Shown in pieces: positions 36,271 to 45,572 of a stretch of DNA of 64,000 bases. Under the pieces are notes generated by a model. That model did no database searches and had not been told where the DNA came from. It was given only the letters and a program-made list of their open reading frames with translations. A program made the translations under genes and the position numbers. This DNA is from Roseburia sp. 831b (GTDB taxonomy: Bacteria > Bacillota > Clostridia > Lachnospirales > Lachnospiraceae). The DNA lies in the NCBI RefSeq assembly GCF_001940165.2, contig NZ_CP135162.1, positions 168,501 through 232,500 of the forward strand, written 5' to 3'. The first letter of the stretch is position 1. Each line of letters begins with the position of its first letter.

Positions 36271-37965
36271 ATGCGTATGGCTGATTGTGAAGAACAAATC
36301 TATTCCAACGATTATTATGATTTTATTGTTTCGTATGATGAATTCCCGGAGGAAGAATTTTTCGCGGACTGTGTACAGCGAATCGATGATAATTACGACA
36401 CATTTTTTTATAAAAGAGAAGGACTCCCGCCGCTTGATGTGGCAAGTTACACCTACACGGCAATTCCAAAATGCTATGCACCTTTGGATCAGACCGCATT
36501 GGAGGCGAGTGGAATCCTAAGAATCCAAAACCAACCGACACTTTCGTTAAAAGGACAGGGAGTGCTGGTTGGTTTTATTGATACCGGAATTGATTACCAG
36601 AATCCGGTTTTTCAAAATGCAGACGGAACGAGCCGGATTTACCGTATCTGGGATCAGACAATCCGCACAGGTGAAAAACCAGCGAGCTTTGAATATGGAA
36701 GTGAATATACCACGGAGCAGATTAATGAGGCGCTTCGGATGAAAAATCCAAAGGAACTTGTGCCAACGGAGGACGAGAATGGCCACGGAACGTTTTTGGC
36801 GGGAGTTGCCTGCGGGGGAGAGGATGTTGCAAATGACTTTATCGGTGCAGCACCACAGGCTGAGATTGTGGTTGTAAAGTTAAAGGAGGCAAAGCCATAC
36901 CTAAGAGATTTCTTTTTCATTCCGCAGGATGTACCGGCCTACCAGGAAAATGACATTATGAGTGGCATCAGCTACATCCATCAGCTTGCCAATGAAAGGA
37001 ACCTTCCGGTTGTGATACTGCTTAGTCTGGGGGATAACATGGGAAGTCGTGGAAAGGACGGACCGCTTTCCACCTATTTCAACTACATTTGTACGCGAAG
37101 AAAACGGATTGGTATTACCTGTACCGGAAATGAGGCGAATGCCAGACGTCATTTTCAGGGAAATCTGACGGATGATATGGAATATGAAGATGTCCAGATT
37201 AATGTGGAAAATGATGGCCCCGGTTTTTTTGCGGAGCTTTGGTCGAACGCGCCACAGCTTTTTGCGGTATCCATCCTGTCACCTTCCGGGGAACGGATTC
37301 CAAAAGTTCCGTCAAGAGAAGGAAACCGGGAAGAAGTTACCTTTTTATTTGAAGGAAGCACGGTTTCCATTGATTACCGGATTGTAGGAAGAGAGATGGG
37401 AAATCAGCTTATCTATATGCGTTTTCAAAATGTGGTAAAAGGAATCTGGACGATACGGGTCTATCCGACCAACAAAACAACAGGGGAGTACCATGTCTGG
37501 CTTCCGATGGAACAACTGTCGAGTACGCAGGTTTTCTTTTTAAAATCCAATCCAGATCTGACCCTTACCGTGCCTGCCAATGCACCGCTTCCGATTACGG
37601 TCGGCGGCTATTCGGTTGCTGGCAACAGCATTTATCTGGATTCCGGGAGAGGCTATACCATGACCGGTGCCATCAAGCCGGATTTTGTGGCGCCGGCAGT
37701 CAATGTATATGGGCCAGCACGCAACAACCGGTATGAGACGCGGACAGGAACCAGTATCGCAGGAGCCATCACCGCGGGAGCCTGCGCCCAAATCTTAGAA
37801 TGGGAGGTCTCAAAACAGAAAAACCCAACGATTACAACCGCCGACATCAAAAATATGCTGATTCGGGGAGCAAACCGCTCCACGGACCGGACTTATCCGA
37901 ACCGGGAATGGGGATATGGAAGGCTCGATGTGTATCGGGCATTTGAAATCATCAGGGAGACGTAG
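36271..37965 (+). CDS. Subtilisin-like S8 protease, Csp (germination) type
   Basis: 564 residues with the catalytic triad in order: Asp in GFIDTGIDYQN (about 105), His in ENGHGTFLAGV (about 170), Ser in TGTSIAGAITAG (about 495). The long insert between His and Ser contains a jelly-roll-like part (NVENDGPGFFAELWSNAPQLF), as in clostridial CspA/B/C proteins that process or regulate the cortex hydrolase SleC. There is no signal peptide. The triad is intact, so it should be active. Upstream GGAGG at 36241 is distant; GCAGGG is the closer ribosome site, and ATG 36277 is an alternative start. Confidence 0.87.
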   Translation: MRMADCEEQIYSNDYYDFIVSYDEFPEEEFFADCVQRIDDNYDTFFYKREGLPPLDVASYTYTAIPKCYAPLDQTALEASGILRIQNQPTLSLKGQGVLVGFIDTGIDYQNPVFQNADGTSRIYRIWDQTIRTGEKPASFEYGSEYTTEQINEALRMKNPKELVPTEDENGHGTFLAGVACGGEDVANDFIGAAPQAEIVVVKLKEAKPYLRDFFFIPQDVPAYQENDIMSGISYIHQLANERNLPVVILLSLGDNMGSRGKDGPLSTYFNYICTRRKRIGITCTGNEANARRHFQGNLTDDMEYEDVQINVENDGPGFFAELWSNAPQLFAVSILSPSGERIPKVPSREGNREEVTFLFEGSTVSIDYRIVGREMGNQLIYMRFQNVVKGIWTIRVYPTNKTTGEYHVWLPMEQLSSTQVFFLKSNPDLTLTVPANAPLPITVGGYSVAGNSIYLDSGRGYTMTGAIKPDFVAPAVNVYGPARNNRYETRTGTSIAGAITAGACAQILEWEVSKQKNPTITTADIKNMLIRGANRSTDRTYPNREWGYGRLDVYRAFEIIRET

Positions 37966-38002
37966 AAAATCCCGCAGCCAGAAAATGGCTGTGGGATTTT
38001 TT
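37966..38002 (+). terminator. Strong terminator; left edge of the defence island
   Basis: A 15-bp stem, AAAATCCCGCAGCCA (37966-37980) with TGGCTGTGGGATTTT (37986-38000, one G-U pair), loop GAAAA, followed by T residues. Confidence 0.93.
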
Positions 38003-38054
38003 AGGTTCTACCCATTGCCATTTTAATATTTGATGTTTATAATGGTATTAAAAA

Positions 38055-38091
38055 TTCCTACTTTATACTACCAAGTAGTATAAAGTAGGAA
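38055..38091. promoter_or_regulatory. Perfect 17-bp inverted repeat upstream of the sulfur-defence operon
   Basis: TTCCTACTTTATACTAC (38055-38071), spacer CAA, GTAGTATAAAGTAGGAA (38075-38091). Both arms match perfectly. It lies 50 bases before the first gene and contains TATAAA/TATACT sequences that could serve as -10 boxes, so a repressor bound here would cover the promoter. A terminator for leftward transcription is an alternative, since T residues follow the stem on the minus strand. Confidence 0.75.
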
Positions 38092-38140
38092 AAAGACGTA
38101 TAGAAACGGATAAGAAGAGAGATTAGGTGCAGCAAGACGA

Positions 38141-39883
38141 ATGATTACATATATATGTCACAACAAAAATGAGAAAACCGGGGAAAATCTCCCATGTACC
38201 AACAACCGATGTGAGACGAGTGTATGCCCGACCTGCGGTGGACGGGCGGATGCTGTTTCGCAGATTTTCTGGTGCAAAAAATGCAAGGTTCCAACTTATG
38301 AGGAACATTGCCCGATTTGTGGTGGAAAAGGGAAAAAGCTTGCAACGGATATCAGACCGGTTTTCCCGGAGGAACGTTTGTTGATTGAGATTGTGCTGGG
38401 AGAACCGTTTTGTCTGAAGGATGCCTTTGTATGGAATGGAACCGGGAATCACTATTATGCGGATGGCAAGAAAGTGCCATTTTCCGTAAAAGATTTGAAA
38501 AACAGGGATGCGGAGGAGATTCGAAGACAATACGAAAAATATGCGCCCAAGAATTCGTATGAAACGTTTGAGCAGAATATCAAACGCTTTGTCCTGGCAA
38601 ACAAAGAGCGCTATGAGAAGATAACAGAAGAGGCGAAGGCATTCATCCGGGAGGCATCGAAAGAGTATAGTCCGATGGATATGTTTGTTTCGTTCAGTGG
38701 TGGAAAAGATTCTACGGTTACTGCAGATTTGGTGACAAGGGCGTTAAGTAACCCGCAGATTATGCACATTTTTGGCGACACCACGTTAGAGTTCCCGTAT
38801 ACATACGAGTACGTGGAGCGCTTTAAGAAGCAGCATCCAAAGACACCGCTGATGCCGGCACGCAATAAAGAAAAAGATTTTGAAGAATTATGTCAACTTG
38901 TTGGGCCACCAAGCAGGGTCATGCGCTGGTGCTGTACCGTTTTTAAGACCGGTACGATTCAAAAGAAGATAAAATCGCTCTACCGCGATAAAAGCCGGAT
39001 TCTGACTTTTTACGGAATCCGCAGGAGCGAGTCGCTTAGCAGAAGCAAGTATGAGCGGGAATCCGAAAGCCCGAAGATTACCAAACAGCACATCGTATCG
39101 CCAATCATTGACTGGATGGATTTCGATGTGTGGCTCTACCTTCTGACAACCGGAATTGATTTTAACGATGCATACCGTCTCGGATATGCCAGGGTAGGCT
39201 GCTGGTGCTGCCCGAACAACAGCGGATGGTCGGAATTTTTATCGAAGATTCATATGCCGGAGCAGTCGAAGCACTTTCGGAACATGCTGCTTGATTTTGC
39301 AAGAAAAGTGGGAAAAGAGGACGCAGAGGTCTACGTTGATGACGGTTTCTGGAAGGCAAGACAGGGCGGAAACGGACTGGAGTATGCGCAAAAATCAGTC
39401 GTAGAATTCAAACCGTGTGCCACAGAGGAAAATGCGTTCAATTATGAACTGCAAAAGCCGATTACCCAGGATTTTTACGAACTGTTCAAACCGTTCGGGT
39501 ATCTGAATTTTGACATGGGAAATGCAAGGCTTGGTGAAGTCTATGTCCTGAATAAAAAAGGAGAAATTCTTTTGAAATTACAGGGAAGATTGGGAAGCAG
39601 AAATCTAAAAGTAACCATTGTCAGTCACAAAATTGCGGGCGCATCGGACTTAAAGACAGCTGAAGAACGTGTGAAATGCCAGATTACGAAATACCAGATG
39701 TGTATGGGATGTCTGGCTTGCGAGAGTGTCTGCCGTTTCAATGCGTTGTCGGTAAAAGACCGGAAAGATGGAAGCGTGGAATATCGCATTTCCGATGAAA
39801 AATGTATGCGCTGTGGGGAGTGTGTGAACCACTTTATCGCAGGCTGTTATATGAGAAAAGTGTTAAGTATCAAGAGAAATTAG
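38141..39883 (+). CDS. PAPS-reductase-family sulfurtransferase with zinc and Fe-S motifs (DndC/BrxP-like)
   Basis: 580 residues. The N-terminus has paired cysteines (C29/C32, C45/C48, C57/C60) that look like zinc ribbons. The PP-loop ATP pyrophosphatase domain follows with SGGKDS at about 186, then RWCCTVFK and GCWCCPNNSG, and a C-terminal two-cluster ferredoxin (CMGCLACESVC, CMRCGEC). This is the chemistry of DndC-type enzymes, which activate and transfer sulfur in DNA phosphorothioation, and of BrxP in type 4 BREX. Its place before a cysteine desulfurase and ATPases favours DNA modification over sulfate assimilation, though that is inferred. Confidence 0.88.
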   Translation: MITYICHNKNEKTGENLPCTNNRCETSVCPTCGGRADAVSQIFWCKKCKVPTYEEHCPICGGKGKKLATDIRPVFPEERLLIEIVLGEPFCLKDAFVWNGTGNHYYADGKKVPFSVKDLKNRDAEEIRRQYEKYAPKNSYETFEQNIKRFVLANKERYEKITEEAKAFIREASKEYSPMDMFVSFSGGKDSTVTADLVTRALSNPQIMHIFGDTTLEFPYTYEYVERFKKQHPKTPLMPARNKEKDFEELCQLVGPPSRVMRWCCTVFKTGTIQKKIKSLYRDKSRILTFYGIRRSESLSRSKYERESESPKITKQHIVSPIIDWMDFDVWLYLLTTGIDFNDAYRLGYARVGCWCCPNNSGWSEFLSKIHMPEQSKHFRNMLLDFARKVGKEDAEVYVDDGFWKARQGGNGLEYAQKSVVEFKPCATEENAFNYELQKPITQDFYELFKPFGYLNFDMGNARLGEVYVLNKKGEILLKLQGRLGSRNLKVTIVSHKIAGASDLKTAEERVKCQITKYQMCMGCLACESVCRFNALSVKDRKDGSVEYRISDEKCMRCGECVNHFIAGCYMRKVLSIKRN

Positions 39884-39895
39884 GAGGTGAAACTT

Positions 39896-40753
39896 TTGGC
39901 AGAAAATAAATATCGTTTCAAAGGGCATGGAAGTTTTACCATTCGGGAAGGCTGGCTGAACAAAGGGCTGATTGCGGTGCGTGATAATCCGAAGGTTTTT
40001 GCAGAAAATGCAGGTGTGGACAAGCTGGGGGTTGGTCCGAATATGGCACAAGCCATCCGCTACTGGCTGCGCTGTGCTGGTCTGACACAGGACAGACCAA
40101 GAGAAGGCGTATTTTTAACTTGGCTAGGACAGCTTTTATATGACAAAGACTGTTATTTTGAGCAGGATTTATCTCTTTGGCTGGTGCATTGTAACATCGT
40201 GTTAGAACGCGAGCTTGCAACGGCATGGAACCTCTTTTTTAATCAGTTTTCTTATGAGGAATTTGATAAGAAAACAATGTCAGAGGAGATGATGCATCTT
40301 GCAAAAAAATATGCAGGTGACGGAAAGGTTGCAGAAACTTCGGTAGAGAGTGACTGTGAGGCCATCCTTCATATGTATTTCAAGAAAGAGGAAAAATCAG
40401 GAAGCCCGGAAGAAAAGAATGTAAGCCCGTTTGGAAAGTTCCAGCTTTTGAAGAAAACAGGCGACATCATCCAAAGAAAGCAGCCCAATTTGCGGAATCT
40501 CCCGGAGGAAGTGGTCTGGTTTATGCTAAAAAGACAGTTACATGGAGGAAATTCCATCAGCATAGAGGAACTTTTAGAAGGGGAGGACAGCCTTGGAAAA
40601 GTGTTGCAGCTCAAGCGAACCGGCCTGCTTGAAATGCTAGGGCGCATGGAAGAGCGGGAGTGGATTACGATTAACCATACAGCAGGACTTGATATGGTCT
40701 ACCTTAAGACGGATAAAACAGCAAAAGACATAATCGAAGCGTATTACGGCTAA
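39896..40753 (+). CDS. DUF4007 family protein
   Basis: 285 residues, soluble. The opening FKGHGSFTIREGWLNKGL and GVGPNMAQAIRYWLRCAGL match the DUF4007 family, which is found beside PAPS-reductase-like genes in defence clusters. A winged-helix-like arrangement is suggested by spacing but not proved. I choose TTG 39896 because AGGAGGTG lies 6 bases upstream; GTG 39887 sits inside that ribosome site. The gene starts 12 bases after the sulfurtransferase gene. Role unknown: DNA recognition or complex assembly are possibilities. Confidence 0.82.
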   Translation: MAENKYRFKGHGSFTIREGWLNKGLIAVRDNPKVFAENAGVDKLGVGPNMAQAIRYWLRCAGLTQDRPREGVFLTWLGQLLYDKDCYFEQDLSLWLVHCNIVLERELATAWNLFFNQFSYEEFDKKTMSEEMMHLAKKYAGDGKVAETSVESDCEAILHMYFKKEEKSGSPEEKNVSPFGKFQLLKKTGDIIQRKQPNLRNLPEEVVWFMLKRQLHGGNSISIEELLEGEDSLGKVLQLKRTGLLEMLGRMEEREWITINHTAGLDMVYLKTDKTAKDIIEAYYG

Positions 40754-40760
40754 GACAAGA

Positions 40761-40797
40761 GAGTGGAGCCAATCTCCATTCTTTTACAAGATGGAGA
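40761..40797 (+). promoter_or_regulatory. Mutually exclusive hairpins before the ATPase gene
   Basis: GAGTGGAG (40761-40768) can pair with CTCCATTC (40774-40781, one mismatch or G-T), followed by TTTTAC. Alternatively TCTCCAT (40773-40779) pairs perfectly with ATGGAGA (40791-40797), hiding the GGAGAG ribosome site of the next gene. The two structures share bases and cannot coexist, so expression of the ATPase may be damped or switched. Confidence 0.45.
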
Positions 40798-40805
40798 GAA
40801 GTACA

Positions 40806-43800
40806 ATGAGAAAACAAATGAATCTAATACAGATGAATCATAATTTTCGAAAATCAGTAAATTTGCAATTAGACTTAGGAGACATGGAGCGAATCGAAAG
40901 CTACATTCCGACGCACTCCTCAATTGCAATTTTAGAGCGATATCTCGAAAGTGTTGCAGGAAAGACATCCGAGAATGCAACCATTCTGATAGGACCTTAT
41001 GGAAAAGGAAAATCGCACTTGCTGCTGGTTCTTCTGGCAATGCTTCACGCAAAAAAAGAAGAACTTTCCACAATTTTTGCAAAGATGGAAAAGGTGGATG
41101 AAGAAGCCACAAACCGCATGAAAAAGTTGATTGCGTCCAAACGCTATCTTCCGGTCTTAGTGTCCGGGAATGCCGGAGAGGACTTAAACCAGGCATTTAT
41201 TTTTGCATTGCGGGAGGCATTGCACCGTGAAAAGTTAGAAGAGCTGGCGCCGGAAAGCTATTATTCCGAGGCGGTTGCAAGGATTGAAAACTGGAAAAAA
41301 GTTTATCCTGACACCTATCATCGATTAGAGGAAATGCTTGCCCTGGAAAAAAGTTCGGTAATTCAACTACAAACAGAGTTGAATAAGCAGAAGAAAGAAG
41401 CCTTAGAGCAGTTTCGAAGTCTGTATCCAAAACTGACATCGGGAAACCGTTTTGAACCTCTTTTGCAGCAGGAAGCAATGAAGGTGTACCAGCAGGTAAA
41501 CCGCAGTTTGCAGGAAGAGTACGGATATTCCGGCATGTTCCTCGTGTTTGATGAATTCAGCAAATATCTAGAAGGGCATGAGACCGCAACTTTTTCAAAA
41601 GATATGAAGATTTTGCAGGAAATGTGCGAGCTTGCGAATGCAGGAAAAGAAGGACAGCTGCTGCTTACCCTCGTTGCACATAAGAGCATCCACGAGTATG
41701 TAAGAGGATTAGACCGTGATACCATCAATGCGTTTCGTGGTGTGGAAGGCAGAATCCGTGAGATTGAGTTTGTCGTATCCGCCCAGAACAACTACGAACT
41801 GATTGCAGACACAATCTTGAAGAAAGAACCGGAATTTTCAAAAGAATTCGAAAAATTACAAAAAGAGACACAATATCAGAAGCTGATGCAGGAATCGCGT
41901 TCGCTTCCTTGTTTTTCGAAGTTGTTTGGCGAGGAAGATTTCGAACGTGTTCTCATGAAAGGCTGTTTCCCGCTCACTCCGGTGACCGCATATGCGTTAC
42001 TTCGCATCAGTGAGAAGGTTGCGCAGAATGAGAGAACCATTTTTACGTTTCTGGCGGATGAAGGACAGGGAAGTCTGTCGTGGTTGTTGAAAAATGGTCA
42101 GAATGAGCTGGTCGGTGTGGATAAAATCTATGATTACTTCAAGGGCTTGTTCCGGGAAAACAATGACCAGCAGCAGATTCATGCCGAGTGGCTGGTTGCC
42201 GAGTATGCACTTGCACGTGTGGAGACAGAAGAAGAGCGAAAGGTGATAAAGGCGATGGCGGTCATTCGAATGATTCACCGCGAGGAAGAACTGCCGGCAC
42301 AGAAATTGCCGATTCGCTTAGGACTGGCTATGGATGTAGCGCAGTTTGAAGGGGCGATGCAGTCGCTTGTGAAAAAAGAACTTGTGGTCTACCGGAGCAG
42401 CCAGGGTGTCTATGGCTTCCGCAAGATTGCCGGAACCGGGTTAGAGGAAAAGATTGCAAAAGCGATGGCAACAGTGCAGGATAAGATTTCGCTCTGCCAG
42501 GATTTGCAAAAGGTTTCCGATTTAGAGTACGAACTTCCGAAAAAGTATAACCAGGAATACACCATTACAAGATATTTTCAATATGAGTTTATGATGGAGG
42601 AAGATTTTTTCCAGTTAACACAGACGAAGTATCTGTTTGACGAAGCATTTTCGGACGGAAAATTGTTACTTCTTTTATCAGAAGATGCGTCGGATGCAAA
42701 GCAGTTGGAAGAGAAAAAAAGAGCGGTGCAGCAGCACCTGGAGAAACTAGGAGATATCAGAGTGTTAGCACTGTTGTCCGAGTTGCCGTTTACGCAGCGG
42801 GAAAATTTAGTCCGTCTGTCCGCAATTGAGACTTTGAAAAAAGATGAAAGTTTTATTGAGGACAATGATGTTCTTTTACAGGAGTTATATCTCTATGAGG
42901 AAGATTTGATTTTTGAAATCAATGCAGCATTAGAAGAGGCATTCCTTGCAGAAAATAAAAATGTGTGGATTCTACGTGCAAGGCAAGAGGCAGAGCGCGG
43001 TACGACAAAGGCAAGAATGAATCAGATGTTAAGTGCAATCTGCGAAGAATATTATGAATTTTCGCCGCGTGTCAATCACGAGCTGCTCAACATCCAAGAG
43101 GTACAGGGAAATTATCTTCGCGCCAGAAATGCCGTCATCCGTACTCTGCTAGAGGATGGAGCTACCGATGCTTACCGGAAAGGAACCAACCCGGAGGCAC
43201 TGGTATACCGTGCGGCATTTTTAAATACCAAAGAGGATGCAGGCTGCCGTCTCCTTTGTGAAAAAATTGACGAATTCTTTGCACATTGTGCCGGAGAAAA
43301 GAAGATATTCATTGAGCTGTACCGCAAGCTGCAAGGTGAGGGGCTGGGTGCAAGAAAGGGAATTATTCCGTTATTTATTGCAAAGAAACTGGCAATGGTA
43401 GAAGGAACACCTGTCATTTATCTAAGAAATAAAGAATTAGAGCTTTCACCGGAAACGCTCAATAATATCAATGAATTCCCGGAAAAGTACCAGCTTTATA
43501 TTGAACCGGAAACTGCAGCAAAAAATCAGTATCTGGCAGGTTTGGAAAAGATTTTCTGTGCATCGGATTCCCTTGTTTTGACTAAGAAAAAGAGAATCAG
43601 CGGAATTGTAACCTGTATGCAAAGATGGTATCGCTCGCTGCCACAGTACACGATGGTGACGCAGACTTATCCGGAAAATGTGTCCGATGCCGTAAAAGGA
43701 CTCCGGAATCTGTTAAAGCGGGCGGAGTTAAACCCGCATGAACTTCTTTTTGAAAAAATGCCACAGGCACTCGGTGTAACGTCGTATGGCGATGCAAGAA

Positions 43801-44369
43801 ACGTGTTAGAGCAGGTGATGCAGCTTATGAATGAAAAGCTGACAGAGTTAAACCATAGCGTTGCGGAAAAGACGAAAGAAGTATTTGCGGCAGAAAAGAA
43901 AGAAAGTCTAAGTGCTATTTTGCATGCATGGTACCGAGGCCAGAGTGAGGCAGCGAAAACGCATGTTTTAAGTACAAATGTAAATAGATTTATGAATTAT
44001 CTTCAGAATCTCACAACCAATAATGAGGAAGAGATTGTAGCAGATTTATCCAAAATTGTGATGGATATGTATTTAGAAGACTGGAACGATAACGTTTTGG
44101 CCTCCTATGAGGAAGAATTAAAAGCCATCAAAGAGGAGATTGAGCAGTTATCCAGTCAAGGTACACAGGCATCCGGGAAAAACAGAATCATTTTAAAAGA
44201 TGCCGATGGAAATGAGATGGAACGCTGTTTTGATGCAGATATCACAGATTCCACTAGTGTTTATCTGAAAAATATGATTGAAGAGGCACTCGATGATTTT
44301 GGAGATACCTTAGAGATGAATCAGAAAGTTGCCGTTTTGGTACAGACACTGGAAAAATTAATTCAATAG
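40806..44369 (+). CDS. Giant P-loop ATPase, BrxC/PglY-like
   Basis: 1187 residues. The Walker A is GPYGKGKSHLLLVLLAML near residue 63 and Walker B is GMFLVFDEFSKYLEG near 244, a layout and size like the BREX ATPases BrxC/PglY. A helical middle part, a winged-helix-like region, and a long C-terminal part with coiled segments (EEELKAIKEEIEQLSSQ) follow. I prefer ATG 40806 (GGAGAG 7 bases upstream) to ATG 40791. No PglZ, BrxL or methyltransferase gene accompanies it, so this is not a standard BREX set. It probably powers DNA scanning or loading for the sulfur enzymes. Confidence 0.8.
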   Translation: MRKQMNLIQMNHNFRKSVNLQLDLGDMERIESYIPTHSSIAILERYLESVAGKTSENATILIGPYGKGKSHLLLVLLAMLHAKKEELSTIFAKMEKVDEEATNRMKKLIASKRYLPVLVSGNAGEDLNQAFIFALREALHREKLEELAPESYYSEAVARIENWKKVYPDTYHRLEEMLALEKSSVIQLQTELNKQKKEALEQFRSLYPKLTSGNRFEPLLQQEAMKVYQQVNRSLQEEYGYSGMFLVFDEFSKYLEGHETATFSKDMKILQEMCELANAGKEGQLLLTLVAHKSIHEYVRGLDRDTINAFRGVEGRIREIEFVVSAQNNYELIADTILKKEPEFSKEFEKLQKETQYQKLMQESRSLPCFSKLFGEEDFERVLMKGCFPLTPVTAYALLRISEKVAQNERTIFTFLADEGQGSLSWLLKNGQNELVGVDKIYDYFKGLFRENNDQQQIHAEWLVAEYALARVETEEERKVIKAMAVIRMIHREEELPAQKLPIRLGLAMDVAQFEGAMQSLVKKELVVYRSSQGVYGFRKIAGTGLEEKIAKAMATVQDKISLCQDLQKVSDLEYELPKKYNQEYTITRYFQYEFMMEEDFFQLTQTKYLFDEAFSDGKLLLLLSEDASDAKQLEEKKRAVQQHLEKLGDIRVLALLSELPFTQRENLVRLSAIETLKKDESFIEDNDVLLQELYLYEEDLIFEINAALEEAFLAENKNVWILRARQEAERGTTKARMNQMLSAICEEYYEFSPRVNHELLNIQEVQGNYLRARNAVIRTLLEDGATDAYRKGTNPEALVYRAAFLNTKEDAGCRLLCEKIDEFFAHCAGEKKIFIELYRKLQGEGLGARKGIIPLFIAKKLAMVEGTPVIYLRNKELELSPETLNNINEFPEKYQLYIEPETAAKNQYLAGLEKIFCASDSLVLTKKKRISGIVTCMQRWYRSLPQYTMVTQTYPENVSDAVKGLRNLLKRAELNPHELLFEKMPQALGVTSYGDARNVLEQVMQLMNEKLTELNHSVAEKTKEVFAAEKKESLSAILHAWYRGQSEAAKTHVLSTNVNRFMNYLQNLTTNNEEEIVADLSKIVMDMYLEDWNDNVLASYEEELKAIKEEIEQLSSQGTQASGKNRIILKDADGNEMERCFDADITDSTSVYLKNMIEEALDDFGDTLEMNQKVAVLVQTLEKLIQ

Positions 44370-44405
44370 AAAAACGTTGCAAAATACGAGCGGAGGAAGA
44401 GAGAC

Positions 44406-45560
44406 TTGGAAAATTGTATTTATTTTGACAATGCAGCAACCACATATCCCAAACCAGAAGAAGTCTATGAAACAATGGATTATGTAAACCGGCATGGCGC
44501 AGTAAATGCCGGAAGGGGTTCTTATGCTCTGGCAAGGGAAGCTGCAACTCTTATTTCCGACACCAAAAAATCAATTTTAAAATTAGCAGATGCAGACGAT
44601 GTAGCAGAGGTTGTATTTACAGCCTCTGCTACGTTTGCGTCTAATCAAATTTTTGGTGGGCTGGAATGGTCAAAAGAGGATGTGGTCTATGTAACGCCTT
44701 ACGAGCACAACGCGACGGCAAGAGTGCTGCATGCGCTAAAGGAGAAGTATCACTTTTCCATAGAACTTTTAGAACTGAATCCGGAAACACTAGAACTCGA
44801 TTTGGAAAAAATCCAGTTCCAGTTTTCCAGAAAAGCACCGACTGTGGTTGTCATGACCCATGTCAGCAACACCATAGGATATGTGGTTCCGATAAAGGAA
44901 GTAGCCAATCTCGCGAAAAAATACAACGCAACTACAATTGTAGATGGAGCGCAGGCATTTGGATTACTTCCGTTTTCATTAAAACAAATGCCAATTGATT
45001 TTTACATTTTTGCAGGTCACAAAACAATGTATGGACCGTTTGGAGTCGGCGGATTTATCTGGAAAGGGTCCGTGTCGCTGCATCCGTTTTTAGCAGGTGG
45101 CACCGGCAGTGATTCCTTGAATCTTGATATGAAATCAGGCGATGAGGTGATGCTAGAACCCGGAAGCCCAAACCTCATTGCAATCGCAGGACTCCAGGCT
45201 GCAATCGAAACACTAAAACCAGCGGAGCTCATGCAAAGAGAACAACAACTGACCGCATATCTGGTAGAGCAGCTTCGCACCATCTCAGGCGTAACCTTGT
45301 ATACACCATACAATCGCACAAATCATGTTGGAATTGTAGCGTTTAACCTAGAAGGTTACCAGTCAGCCGATGTCGGTATGATTTTAGATGAAGATTACAA
45401 CATTGCAGTTCGCACCGGTTACCAGTGTGCACCTTACATCCACGATGTGCTTGAGGACAAGGAACACTTAGGCATTGTCCGGGCGAGTATCGGCAGGTAT
45501 ACGACGAAAGAGGAAATTGATTCGTTGGTGAAAGCGGTAAGGGAGATTGCGGAAGAGTAG
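44406..45560 (+). CDS. Cysteine desulfurase (DndA/IscS-like, class V aminotransferase fold)
   Basis: 384 residues. Typical start YFDNAATTYPKPEEVYETM, PLP lysine in FAGHKTMYGPFGVGG (about 205), and the catalytic Cys in RTGYQCAPYIHD (about 340), whose short loop resembles SufS/CsdA-type enzymes. It would deliver persulfide sulfur from cysteine to the PAPS-reductase-like protein of the same operon, as DndA does for DndC. Start is TTG 44406 with GGAGGAAGAG upstream; the next gene follows after 12 bases. Confidence 0.9.
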   Translation: MENCIYFDNAATTYPKPEEVYETMDYVNRHGAVNAGRGSYALAREAATLISDTKKSILKLADADDVAEVVFTASATFASNQIFGGLEWSKEDVVYVTPYEHNATARVLHALKEKYHFSIELLELNPETLELDLEKIQFQFSRKAPTVVVMTHVSNTIGYVVPIKEVANLAKKYNATTIVDGAQAFGLLPFSLKQMPIDFYIFAGHKTMYGPFGVGGFIWKGSVSLHPFLAGGTGSDSLNLDMKSGDEVMLEPGSPNLIAIAGLQAAIETLKPAELMQREQQLTAYLVEQLRTISGVTLYTPYNRTNHVGIVAFNLEGYQSADVGMILDEDYNIAVRTGYQCAPYIHDVLEDKEHLGIVRASIGRYTTKEEIDSLVKAVREIAEE

Positions 45561-45572
45561 GAGGAAGAGAAA

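Noticed and set aside
40806..44369. Calling the island a BREX system on the strength of the BrxC-like ATPase
   Set aside because: PglZ, BrxL, BrxA/B and the methyltransferase are absent; only single components match.
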